A stretch of DNA of 45,206 nucleotides, taken from assembly GCA_026260175.1 (NCBI GenBank), contig JAKCWW010000254.1, positions 1 to 45,206 of the forward strand, in the 5' to 3' direction. Both the position numbers and the translations under genes were made by a program. Shown piece by piece: positions 23,487 through 33,480 of the stretch (position 1 is the stretch's first letter; each line of letters begins with the position of its first letter). The DNA comes from Reticulitermes lucifugus. Its lineage: Eukaryota; Arthropoda; Insecta; Blattodea; Rhinotermitidae. The notes under the pieces were generated by a model, which saw only the letters and a program-made list of their open reading frames with translations, was not told the origin of the DNA and did no database searches.

Positions 23487-23790
23487 TCAGGGGGCACGCG
23501 GTGGCGCAGTTGGTTGAGGCACTGCGCTACAAGCCGGAACGTCGCGGGTTNNNNNNNNNNNNNNNNNNNNNNNNNNNNNNNNNNNNNNNNNNNNNNNNNN
23601 NNNNNNNNNNNNNNNNNNNNNNNNNNNNNNNNNNNNNNNNNNNNNNNNNNNNNNNNNNNNNNNNNNNNNNNNNNNNNNNNNNNNNNNNNNNTTCATGTGC
23701 CGATTGTCTAGAAATCTGGGAGCCTCAACCTTCTGGAACCCTAAGGGCCTGTCCTGGCCTGGATTACTTTACCTTTTTATTTATTGTCAG
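23487..23790 (+). repeat. tRNA-derived SINE interrupted by the assembly gap
   Basis: The head (GGTGGCGCAGTTGGTTGAGG, then AACGTCGCGGGTT) is a classic A box leading to a B box, cut off by Ns exactly at the B box. After the gap the sequence resumes with GAGCCTCAACCTTCTGGAAC and a pyrimidine-rich end (TTTACCTTTTTATT), which fits the 3' body of the same type of element. Open frames reported across the Ns are artefacts. Confidence 0.7.
23551..23691. other. Assembly gap (141 N)
   Basis: The sequence is undetermined. The gap lies inside a SINE, where short-read assembly commonly fails. Confidence 1.
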
Positions 23791-23795
23791 GCCGT

Positions 23796-24454
23796 TGCGT
23801 TAAAGGAGTGTGCAAGAAGTGACGGGCATGCCGAATTGTTGCATGATCGAATTTCATGTGTTTTTTCCTGTTCAATTCATTGAGCCAATCTTATGTGCTA
23901 TGCCAGTGGTTGCTGTGGACAGTAACCCATTACTGGGAGAGTTCTCTCTGTTGTCATTTATTTTGGGGAAATTTCTTATAAGTACTCTGTTTAATGACAC
24001 GACAGATATGAAGTATTAGCTTAAAGCATAGACATACACCTACCTGTAATAATTTTTCACTTGGTAGGGCGAGATACGTATATAATCACCAGCACATTTG
24101 TTGGTCCTGTCAGTACCTAAACTTGCTGGTTTTCCTTTCTATATGACATATTTAACTGGTATAGAGTACTGTCGTGGTTATAGAGTGAGAATCTCGTTTC
24201 TAAGACCACATTCAGAACGTTAAGAAGAAATTTGCAACTGACTCTGACATTTCGACTTTTATAATTGTTACAGAGTTCCTTTTAGCAATATATTATTCGT
24301 CTTCCTTTATGCCTTAGGAAAACATGGGGCTACCTGTTGCATTTGTATTTATTGTTCCATCTCGTTTTCAAATGGCCATTTCTTCTTTTTGCACGGGTTC
24401 ATAATAAAAAATAATTTCTTGTTTCTTTACTGGTTTACATAACTATTTTAATTG
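23796..24454. other. Unannotated AT-rich DNA
   Basis: No gene or repeat was recognised between the SINE and the foldback element. Confidence 0.5.
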
Positions 24455-24694
24455 ACTAATTCGCAACACAGAGACCAACAAAATACAATTGCTTCTTAGA
24501 TATTTATATTACATCACAAAATATTCCTACATTTTTTGATCTCAAAAGGATCATCATCAGGGAACCAACCAAAGCAATACTGATGATGCTCCCTTGGGGA
24601 TCGAAACATGTAGGAATATTTTATGTGATATTGTAATATAAATATGTAAGAAACAATATTGTGTATTTTATTGGTCTGAGTGTTGCGAATTAGT
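24455..24694. repeat. Palindromic foldback of two hammerhead-like units, head to head
   Basis: The left arm (24455-24561) and right arm (about 24585-24694) are reverse complements; the outermost 15 bases (ACTAATTCGCAACAC) match perfectly. The centre (24562-24579) is not paired. Each arm carries the same ribozyme-like word. Plus strand: CTGATGA (24580-24586), T, the hairpin GCTCCC/GGGATC, GAAA (24603-24606), CATG, UA, GGAA. Minus strand: CTGATGA at 24554-24560, a GATC/GATC hairpin, GAAA decayed to AAAA, then UA and GGAA. In the minus copy GGAA pairs with TTCC upstream of the core; the plus copy has lost its stem I partner. This is an inverted dimer of one repeat unit. Confidence 0.8.
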
Positions 24695-25159
24695 TATCGA
24701 CAATGCACGGAATGAACAATGTAAAGTTTATTTTCATTAAATAACTTTAGTACTTATTAGTGCTGTTCAGACTTCTTTCTTCTTTCAAATTATATTTGAG
24801 CATTCCTTTTGGTAACCGTAAATACTCAGTTCTTTATCTCACACAACTGCTTAATTTAGAAACAAGTACTAAATTTTTGGTAAAATAAATAGTTGCGGAT
24901 ATTGGCTCGAGATCTTCCTTGTCTTTCTCACTCCCTCCACACGAGTTACGTGTTAGCATCTACAAATACTTCAAGATTTATTCCTTCCCCGTATATTCGT
25001 TTTCACAGTTCGTTTTATCCTGTTTTATACGCCGCTTCGTAACACGCGTACGTGGAATATACTCGTTGAATTTCTTGACCTTCAGTCAGTTATACTTTTT
25101 CATGCTTCCGTATCATTATGAGAGAAGCCTGAGCAATTTAATTGGAGATTTTCTTTATT
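24695..25159. other. Unannotated AT-rich DNA
   Basis: Nothing recognised. The 137-codon plus frame at 24919-25332 runs into the SINE beyond and has no identifiable domain. Confidence 0.5.
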
Positions 25160-25370
25160 CTCAAAAGCGTCCATGCCTGCTCTGGAGCACGTCTAGCCTC
25201 CTCTTTAATAAACACTGGAAAATTTCCCCGGGAGTAAAGCGGCCGGTACATGAAGCTGACCACGTACCTCAATCTGGTGCCAAAGTTAAGAATTCTTGGA
25301 GCTATACCGTCACTGCTCCCTGTGCTTTATGACATGCACAGGGGCACCCGTATAATTTTATGATGCGGTG
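25160..25370 (+). repeat. SINE body, family 2 (copy 1)
   Basis: This copy shares with the element at 38.3 kb the phrases CTGCTCT-GGAGCACG/CTCTAGGGCTCAC, TAAAGCGGCCGG (25235-25246), TGAAGCTGACCAC and a CCTCAATCTGGTGCC-like end. The tRNA-like head is not readable here, so it is 5' truncated or diverged. Confidence 0.65.
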
Positions 25371-25849
25371 CAGATCAGTTGTTTCCGGCCTGTGTGACCT
25401 TGATGCGTTGCATGGGTCGCAAACTTAAGTAATTACGACATGACACGTTTAGCAAACTTATCAGTACAGAATCAATTTTATTTATAGCAAGAATAATTTA
25501 AATAGCAACTTCAGCGTCTCCTATGTCTGAAAGTGGAAGTCAAACTCACCATCTTAAATAGAATTGTTGTGCTATTTCATCGCCATCTATAGTCCTTCAG
25601 AAAACTGGGCAACATAGACAAAAAAAAGTTGTGTCAGGGTGTAGATTATGCATTTTAAAGTAAGTTATTCCGTAATTGTTGTTCTTAACGCTCTTCTAAT
25701 AACATAGTTGTGAATCTTGATTTCTCACACGAAAGTAAGTTAATAGCCTGAGGGTCGTTGCGAACTGGTTGCCGAGAATAATATTTATATCTTGAAGGGA
25801 CGAAGTACCAAGTAGATGGAGAATGCTGCTGACTGGGGATTTACATAAT
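25371..25849. other. Unannotated DNA
   Basis: No feature was recognised. Confidence 0.5.
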
Positions 25850-26090
25850 TTGCACTCTTCCAATAATGTTATTTGGAATGCAAATTAAGGGGCATTCGAC
25901 GGGCGGAAAGAGAATTGCATATTACGTTGTGGAAACACTGAAGGAAAGAGACGATTTGGAAGACCTAAGCGTAGATACGAAGATTATATTAAATGGTTTT
26001 TACAGAAACAGGTTGGAGGTTGTAGACATGATTCATTTGGCTGCCTGTTGTGTTCACGTTACTGGACCTCCAGATTGAAAGAAATGTAGG
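25850..26090 (+). pseudogene. LINE ORF2 C-terminal end, family A (second copy)
   Basis: In the frame one base off from the 70-codon open frame at 25866-26078, the plus strand reads GKRRFGRPKRRYEDYIKWFL and then QVGGCR. This is the GKRPLGRPRRRWEDNIKMDL segment of the same LINE family as the minus-strand remnant at 6.2-7.2 kb. After it come the degenerate WIDLAQ relic and a stop-rich 3' end (LKEM, stop, EVSRLPERPL). Only about 200 bp survive. It is immediately followed by the dispersed repeat at 26165. Confidence 0.6.
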
Positions 26091-26164
26091 AAGTTTCTAG
26101 ACTACCTGAGCGACCGTTAAATTGTAAAGGGTGTCTCTGGTCTGTGTAGTTTCTTAGCTGAACT

Positions 26165-26250
26165 TCTGCCCTGAAGATGGAGGTATTAGGTTTCTTCAAA
26201 GCATTCTGTCTCAGGTTACACGGCGTCACATTTCCGAAGACAGTAGCCTT
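26165..26250 (+). repeat. Dispersed repeat with hammerhead-like core, copy 2 (decayed)
   Basis: CTGAAGATGGAGG (26171-26183) matches copy 1 at 23328-23340 base for base. The following CAGGTTACACGGCGTCACAT phrase parallels the CAGATCACACGGGGTCATGA phrase there. The GAAAC box is not recognisable, so this copy could not fold as a hammerhead. Small open frames over it are not genes. Confidence 0.55.
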
Positions 26251-26259
26251 CATAATTCA

Positions 26260-27004
26260 GTGAATACGTCGACTGCCACCAAGTCAATTAATGAACACTT
26301 CCAAAGTTTCATCTTCATTACTGTGCCCGCTGTATCCTTCAACACGAGTAACGTGTAGGCGTTGTGCCCTTGCATGTCTGAGAGTTACTGACAGCGATGA
26401 CGGCTATGATGATTATGATGACTGTGACGACAGTTAGTGTGGTGACCCTGCAGTTAGTCTGCCAACATACGCATACCTCCTACGTGGTTAAAGAATGCTT
26501 CTGTGGCGCCAGGCAGTTAGTGAATTACCTTTGGACAGTGTGTCTCTGTTGACGGAGTGTTATCAATTTCTGCCTGTGGTTTGGTCATTTAATGGGTCAG
26601 AAATTGAGTGGCCTGCTAACTTTCGAATCAAGAGATATTCGAAATAATATACAGTTAAAATTTTAAGTGAAGATGCTGTATGTGTTCTATACACGAAGTG
26701 CATTAAATGAGTGCATTACTGCAGCTTGTTTCTGCCCTTCCACATGTCCCGTCTCCGAAAGTTTAATGAGCGACTGTCTATTAAATTTGTTATTTGGGTA
26801 ATACTACAGCTGTAAAATAATTTACGGTTCTCATTATTGGTCCAATACGATGCATAAATCGAAATTCTGCCCTTGAAAGAAGCACGGTAATCCGTACAAA
26901 CATATAATATGCCGTACATACGATCCCAATGAAATAAGTATTTTCACCGGAAAAGTTTTAGTTGTGATTTGTGTGTAACAAGTAAGCCGGGATATGATAC
27001 TCGG
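26260..27004. other. Unannotated DNA
   Basis: A weak GAT-rich patch (26395-26433) lies here. Nothing else was recognised. Confidence 0.5.
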
Positions 27005-27250
27005 TGTAGTCAGTAGGCTAGAGGCTCGACAACCTCGGTGCCGTGTTTCGATTCCCGGCAGGGGAAAGAAATTCATGTCTTCCAGATCTGCTCTTGCGGC
27101 ACCCAGCCTCCTGTTCAACGAATATAGGAGGAATTGTCCCCTGGGGTAAAGCAGATGGGGCGTAAAGCCCACTGTTTTCTAGTACTTGAGGTTAATAATG
27201 GGCGGAGCTCTATTTCTAAGGCTCCGTATGCCTTCGTGAGGTGCGAAGGA
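27005..27250 (+). repeat. tRNA-derived SINE, family 2 (copy 2)
   Basis: The head contains an A-box-like phrase (GTCAGTAGGCTAGAGGCTCG) and a strong B box (GTGTTTCGATTCCCGGCAGG, 27043-27062). The body includes TAAAGCAGATGG (27147-27158) at the place where other copies have TAAAGCGGCCGG. The end reads GCTCCGTATGCCTTCGTGAG, as in this SINE type where the sequence closes around a GCCTTCATGGC-like phrase. Confidence 0.7.
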
Positions 27251-27589
27251 CAACTTCATATTAACATATGTGTAACGAAGGGATCTACAGAATGATGTGA
27301 CTTCATGTGGTTCCTAATACTTATATGTACGTTGTTGGTGTTCGAATGACAGATTTATGTGCGAGTCTGCATGCACGTGTACTGTAAATTATCACGAATG
27401 ACACAGCCATTCAGAAGCACAAAGAACGCTTTTGGAAAAGTGTACTTGGAATTCTAGGGCATTTTTGTATACTCGTTTTCGGTTAAATTGGCTGCTACGT
27501 GTACGAACGGAATACAGTGCCTTGTTGTATGCAAAAATATATAAAACAAATTTAGTTTAAGAGATTTTTCTCCCACACGTGCATTATGC
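27251..27589. other. Unannotated DNA
   Basis: No feature was recognised. Confidence 0.5.
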
Positions 27590-27685
27590 TAGCACTTGTC
27601 ATGACGGTAACACAAATATGACATAAAATAAAAGTAACTGAGGTTTCGACACGAAACAAGACATCAGGGCATTGCAGTGTGCAGC
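27590..27685 (-). repeat. Decayed hammerhead-like repeat module, minus strand
   Basis: The minus strand reads CCCTGATG, a linker, GTGTCGAAACC and then a flank (ATATTTGTGTTACCGTCATG) that parallels the 3' flank at 13883-13905. The core lacks the final GA of CTGANGA and no UH site with pairing flanks was found. It belongs to the same family as the 13.8 kb module but cannot be functional. Confidence 0.4.
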
Positions 27686-27689
27686 ACGA

Positions 27690-28203
27690 CGAGAGGCGAT
27701 CAAAATGTACGTGGGAATGGAATAATGACAGGAGCTAGAAGTTCAGTTAACTTTAAAGACGATTAAACAAGCCACCTGAATGCAAGCACATTTATTATAA
27801 ATTCCTTCACGCATCCTATTTGCTTCGTAACTTTTTCCAAGAGTGTTTAATTTGTACAGTGTACGTATATTGTAGGGCAAGTGTTAACATTTAAAAATGT
27901 CCGTTGGATGATTGTGGTATCGTGTTCATACTTCTTAACTGTCGAAGTGTGTGGCTAATATAAAAATAAAATATTGTTCTGTTATTCAAATAAGTGCTGT
28001 GTTTGATGAAGGAATGTTGAATTGAGCAACCGCATACAACAGGATGAAATACAGAATTCGGTGTATAAAATTAAGCACCAAGACAAGAATGTGAATGGAG
28101 AAGTGAAGGTCCGTGCATTAGTGGATGCAAGTTGTTAGCTTCATTTTGCAAACCAACAAACCAAGCAACCGTATGACTAAGTACTACCTCCTGCGACAAA
28201 TCG
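27690..28203. other. Unannotated AT-rich DNA
   Basis: No feature was recognised. Confidence 0.5.
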
Positions 28204-28581
28204 TTAAGTAGTTACAGTAACCTTTCGAAGAACAAAAGTAATCAGAATCATATTTAAATGTTCAGTTTCTGCCTTGCAGAGGACACACTCTGCATTTATT
28301 ATAAAGACGAAATACTCGGTGTTTATTGTAAGAGTCAAATTCACAGTAGTAAGCACTGAACTTGAAACGGGCAATTTTACATCACCATAATTTGCACCCA
28401 AAAGACACTCCTTAGTACTCTCTTCCTGTCCCTCAGGTGGCCTGTTTGACGTTTCAAACAGTAGTTGTGTATGATCTTGTTCTCGGCATGCACATACTAA
28501 GCACGATAACTGAATTATAAAAACGCTGGTTGAATTGTCCCTACGTTGAATAGTACTGTTGGTGTTTACTACTTTAAGCAT
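28204..28581 (-). other. Open frame of 125 codons, unidentified
   Basis: An uninterrupted minus-strand frame starts at an ATG near 28581. It has a cysteine-bearing N-terminal third (LSCLVCACREQDHTQLL), a polar middle (RPPEGQEESTKECLLGANYG) and a hydrophobic stretch (YFVFIINAECVLC). No catalytic motif, signal peptide or known fold is visible. The words resemble repetitive open frames I recall from cockroach sequence, which would make it a repeat rather than a gene, but the family is not identified. Among the frames here it is long, yet not clearly beyond chance. Confidence 0.2.
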
Positions 28582-28984
28582 TTCTATGGCTGCCGTGCTG
28601 TTACGTTCGGTTTACTAACTGCCTGGAGCAGAATATCCCTTAAGACAGTAACAGTCGCTTAGCAGGGTGACGTACGTTTGTGTACGCCATGTGCATCCAG
28701 GATGAATTATTCTGTTTTGTGAGAAGTACGAATGTTTCGTGAGATAGTCATGCAAGGAGAAATGACACATTATTCGCCGGTAATGTGATGTGAAACAAGA
28801 AGCTACTCGCCTTAATTTCAGGATAAATAATATATTATTCTACGGTAAAGCTATAGATCTACCGCCTAGGTCCGAATGCGTTCTAATAAAATAATATATT
28901 TTCTAAGTAATAATACTGATTCGCAACAGAGGAGTCGATGTGCTAATATTTGCAGTGGGAACATTTTAATATTTATATATCTCA
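28582..28984. other. Unannotated DNA
   Basis: No feature was recognised. Confidence 0.5.
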
Positions 28985-29110
28985 TGGGAGCCGGCAGACC
29001 TCGCTCAGTATTTTGACTAAGCTGTAGTCTAGACGAACGTGGTTCGATTCACTGTAGCAATACGAAATTCTTTACTTATCTATTGAGTCCACAGAGAGTC
29101 TGGTACTCCA
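28985..29110 (+). repeat. tRNA-like SINE head
   Basis: GACCTCGCTCAGTATTTTG provides an A-box-like phrase and GAACGTGGTTCGATTCACTG (29035-29054) a clear B box, followed by sequence not shared with families 1 or 2. The box order and spacing support a pol III-derived element. Confidence 0.55.
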
Positions 29111-30900
29111 CAGGTCTTCTGTCCTTGCGTACTGGAGACTTCCTACGAGGATAGACTGGTCGGATCCTGAATCTAAACACTCCATCTATTGCCCAGATTA
29201 TGAATGCTTTGAGGTGTATTTCTGTTCCCCATATCTTTTACGGTGTTTGAAATGTCACAGGCTAAGCGAATGTTAAGGATAGATATCCACTTTATTACTA
29301 ATATTAGATTACCGTTTCCTGACTTATATCGCCTTGTACTTCACTAGATAGTAAAGACGTTTTGGAGGAACCTGTTGCCCTCAACTTCAGGGTAGGAAAG
29401 CATCCCTTAATATTCATCTGAATCGTCTAGTTATGTTAATGCCTGCTATAGTGAGAGAAAAGTGTGTCACGTTATTTGTGCAATTTAAAATGTTTCTTGT
29501 TTTATTTAATGTCAGTCTGCCAGCTACAGAGAGTACTTAGCACTGAATGACGAAAGCCTAAGCCTGGATTTGAATCCAGCACATCTCGCTTACAGAGCAG
29601 GGAATTTACCATTGCAGTGGCTTTCTGCTTAAAACATATCGTAAAAATCATTTAACTCCACAGTCGGATAAATATTTTCAAGTCTTTACACGATGTGCCG
29701 GCTTTAATATAACCCCTGTTCGAAAACTCAGTTACCTTAACGATGAAACGTAGTTCTCCATTGGAGGCCAAAGCGATGCACATGCATATCTGAAATATGA
29801 TGGGAGATTATACGTTTCACTTCAGCCTAGTTATTTAAGATATGACACACGAATAGCTGGGCATGTTTACCTTTATGTCAGAATAACGAAGTTATCTGGA
29901 ACATGCACCCACCTTTCTATAAGCTACAGTACGGGTCTCGCCCACCTCCACCGTGTAACCTGTTACTGGTCTCAGATGGTGGCCAATACCTTGAAGTGTT
30001 TTCGCCCATTACCTCCCGTTACTGTAGAGAGCACCGAAACATTGCACGTATGAATTATACACGTGCCCTAGTACGGTTGCACGGGAGTGGAAAGGACATA
30101 AAGGCAGTACTTTCCCACAACACCATATGCGGACGAGAGTATGTAGGTCTATTAACCACTTTCAGCCTGCGGTCTTCATGATACAGGCTGCGTGGCTCAT
30201 GAAATATGCATATTATATTCCATAAAACTTGCACATTCGTGGTTTACTGTTCCTAATTTTATATAACCCCCAAAATTTTAATTCAAAAGAATTTGGAAAA
30301 AATCGATCGTTACTATCCTATTGGTGCTTTCAAACGCGCACCGTCTATAGCTTAACTCGTTCATCTGTTCACCAGGTGAATTTTATGGATATAATCGGTA
30401 TTCTAGGTTTACTTAAAGAAGATTACCGTTTCTAGCGGTTGGGTAATAACAATGTGTCATTGCTATGTTGATGATGTTCATGGTAATGGTGAATGATTGA
30501 TTGGAAAGGATGTAGAAATAATTGATTTAATCATTTTTAGGTTCTGAACTCGTACAAATACTTCCATGGCAAGATTGAAGAAAACCACTATATTATCGGC
30601 ATAGTCCGTCTCCGGCGCCAAAGTCGACCCTTGCATTTCGAATTTATGCGTGTACATAAAGTTTTTAAACCTTTCTAAACCTATTTCAGTGGAAGGATAA
30701 TTTTGATGAGGACAGCTAAGTATTCTTTTTTTAATAACTTTATTTTAAAGAATATAAAAGATGGCACTCAATAGTCAAACCCTTGAAGTGCTCCGTTTTG
30801 AATGATATACGAGCGTACCGCCGTCTTCAAATTTAGCCTGTGGCAGAAACTCAATCATTTAAATTCGTTTGCTGCTGAACATAGCTTCTCGCATTCCATG
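29111..30900. other. Unannotated AT-rich DNA
   Basis: A faint B-box-like phrase (GCCTGGATTTGAATCCAGC, 29562-29580) hints at another SINE head but no A box was found. The 92-codon plus frame at 29903-30181 has no recognisable domain. Confidence 0.5.
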
Positions 30901-32807
30901 GAGTTCTGACATAACTTATAAATGAAGGGAAGGGTGGATTCGTACCCAGACTTAGTCTAACTTCTGCACCTTTGTTTCTATCTGTGCAACTGATAGGGGT
31001 GTAAAACTTTCATCGCTGTTGTCGGTTACTCGCTGAACTTGGGTCTCGTCTTGCCCATAAAACTTAATAGTTTATACTGCAATCCTTTACGTATCTTGTG
31101 GCCTCCGTTAAGTTGTCTGGTACACAAGCGAATTTATATTAGTGATATTGTGTGATTATAAGTACGTACTTGGGCTTATTTGTCCAACGTGCGGTATTTA
31201 TGCACGTTCGCATCGTTAGGGAATTTCTACTGAAATCGCATTGTGCTAAAGGATTTCGTGGCATTTGGTTCAGCAGAATTTTACGAAAATTGTCGAGTGC
31301 TGTCCGTTTTTTATTTAGATTGTTCAATTTAAACGACCGCTTATGTGGAACCTCATAGTGTGTTGCGCTCATGGGCGTTTGCTTCGTCGCTTATCGTAAA
31401 TACCTTAGAATTCACTCTCGGCGTGCAAGCGCTCTCTTCCTGCCACGCTCGATTTTCGGGTTGTTGCTAGGAGTCGGGAAGACCATAAACTATCTGTAGC
31501 ACCTTATTTGTTGAGTAGACAATGCGCCACAATACATATTTACGCTACGCTTTTCTTTTTCCTGACTTGTTGCACCTGACATGAGTTCAAAGATATTCAC
31601 ACCAGTCGTCCGGTTTGAACAACCCAGAAACAAAACGGTCACTGCAAATGTTATGACATCCTTAGCCCTTGGTTCACATTGTCAGCATTCTTTAATTTTT
31701 TTTAAATTTTTCACTGCGTTGCATACAAATATTTTGGTCACATCCGGAAGCCTCACCATTAAGACCAACATCTACACACGACTCTGCCTTGTGGTTCCAG
31801 TCCTTTCTGTCAGCTGCAATGCAATAAAGGCAGTATAATGCTGGAGGGAGAGTAATGTAAAGGTTCGCTTGGCTTCCTAGTTTTCGCCCAAGTGGCTGGA
31901 GCATTCGTTCAAAAGACTGTTGTTCCCAGTTCACACTATAGGTACAGTCACGCACAAGTCAAGAGCCGGTCATATATTCTTCACTGTGCTTGAGTAGAAA
32001 GTCCGCATTAGCGATCACGTTCAAGATACAGTAAGGTCAAAGAACGCTTCCACTTACACAGGCAAAAGCATATTGTAATTGAACGCGAGTGGACCGTGAG
32101 CTTATCCACAATGGGAAGTAGGTCTTATAGTCTCCTGGACGAAAAATGGACAAAGTATTTTTTCCCAGTTAAGTCATAACCCTCCTTCAGTTGCTAGACA
32201 GGTGCAGGATGTATGAGGAATACATTTATCAAAAAACGAAATTCGCTGGTTTCTTCGAGGGACTATTTACGTTTAGCGGAAGATGGGCAGGCACGTGCTC
32301 TGTAGAGACAAAAAATTAGATGTATTTATTTAGGCCTGCCTACAGGAACTCAAAACTGTGAAGTCTACTCTGAAAGCATACTCATTCAGTGAGCGATCAG
32401 TAGATAATATTGCAGGATTATTCTGATTGGCAGTACAAAGGCCAGGAACGTTTCATGTCGGTTTTGTGACGTCGAAGTATCCTGTACAAGGAACAGAAAT
32501 CAAATGAATTCGTTCTTATCTTGCTGGCAAATAATAACACGCTGTCAGTGAGTTCTGTGAAGGCCTTTACAATAGCTTTTCCTTCATTATAACTTGAAAG
32601 TTTATCATTAAATTGCCCGTTCTGTAACATTTACACCAACGTGTGCTCGGAAAATTATTTTTCACCTTACTTTCATTTCTTAAGTTGGGCTTTTAATATC
32701 GCCTTATTTGTGAATATGTTCTGCTACTCATAGTAACAAGAAATTTAATATATTTTTATAAAATTTGGTCTGAACATCGTACCATTGATAGACCCTTTTA
32801 AAGTTTG
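30901..32807. other. Unannotated AT-rich DNA
   Basis: Only short motif-free frames occur, with overlapping open frames on opposite strands at 31139-31372 and 31692-31838 that support no gene. A lone B-box-like word on the minus strand near 30930-30945 is too weak to call. Confidence 0.5.
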
Positions 32808-33480
32808 ATTTATAATAATAATAATAATAATCAGGTATTCTGTCTTACGACATGTCCGTAGTCTCTTTCCAAGCGAGTTCTCCAGAGAGTGCGATATTGT
32901 GCTTCCTGTTTCAATTTCCAGTATCTTATAGTTTCCTTAAGGCCATCCAGTAGCTGCTTACGTCTTCTTCCTCGTTTTCCCGTCACCGTTATGCTTCCTT
33001 ATATCTTTCCTTCAATAACTTCCTTTAGAAAAACAGTGACAACGCAAGATATGAAAATTCCGGTTAGGCTTTCGTCGTTTTATTGTATGTAGGGTGTTTC
33101 TCTCCTCCATGACTTTTTGTAATACTTTATTTTTCACACGATCTTTCCAACTGGTCTTCACCATCCTTCTCTAGCACTACATTTCAAACCTTTCAAGGAA
33201 TTTCTGATCTACTTTCTTGAAGTGTCCAAATTTCTGCACCATACAAAGCTCCGCTTCAAACGTAGCATTTCACTAGTTTCTTCCTTAAATTTAAGCCCAT
33301 TTTGCTGGTGAAAAGATTCTTCTTCTTGTTGTTGAACACTTCTTTTGCCACGGCAATCCTGGATTTAATTTCACACATCTTGCATTATTTGTAATGAGGC
33401 TACCCAAATAGCTGAAACCTTCAACATTCTTGATCTGTCATAATCTGTACTGGGGATGGTTGCACAGTTTCGTTACCAGT
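32808..33480 (-). pseudogene. LINE ORF2 C-terminal remnant (family C) with AAT/ATT tail
   Basis: Read on the minus strand from about 33450: QIKNVEGFSYLGSLITNN (the conserved FKYLG box after the RT fingers and palm), KCSTTRRRIFSPAK, ELCMVQKFGHFKKVDQKFLE (relic of a YGAETWTLRKxDQ box), RRMVKTSWKDRVKN and KVLQKVMEERNT. These are followed by FLKEVIEGKI, GSITVTGKRGRRRKQLLDGL, TIRYWKLKQEAQYRTLWRTR and LERDYGHVVRQNT before a stop. This is the complete C-terminal order of an insect LINE ORF2. Several stops and frameshifts interrupt it. The terminal ATA/ATT array at 32812-32832 is the element's simple-repeat 3' tail, so the true 3' end is present and the element is 5' truncated. Confidence 0.8.

Noticed and set aside
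23468..23803. Open frames across the N gap
   Set aside because: They are artefacts of translating Ns; the sequence either side is a SINE.
24919..25332. 137-codon plus-strand frame as a gene
   Set aside because: Its C-terminal third lies in a SINE and no domain is visible.
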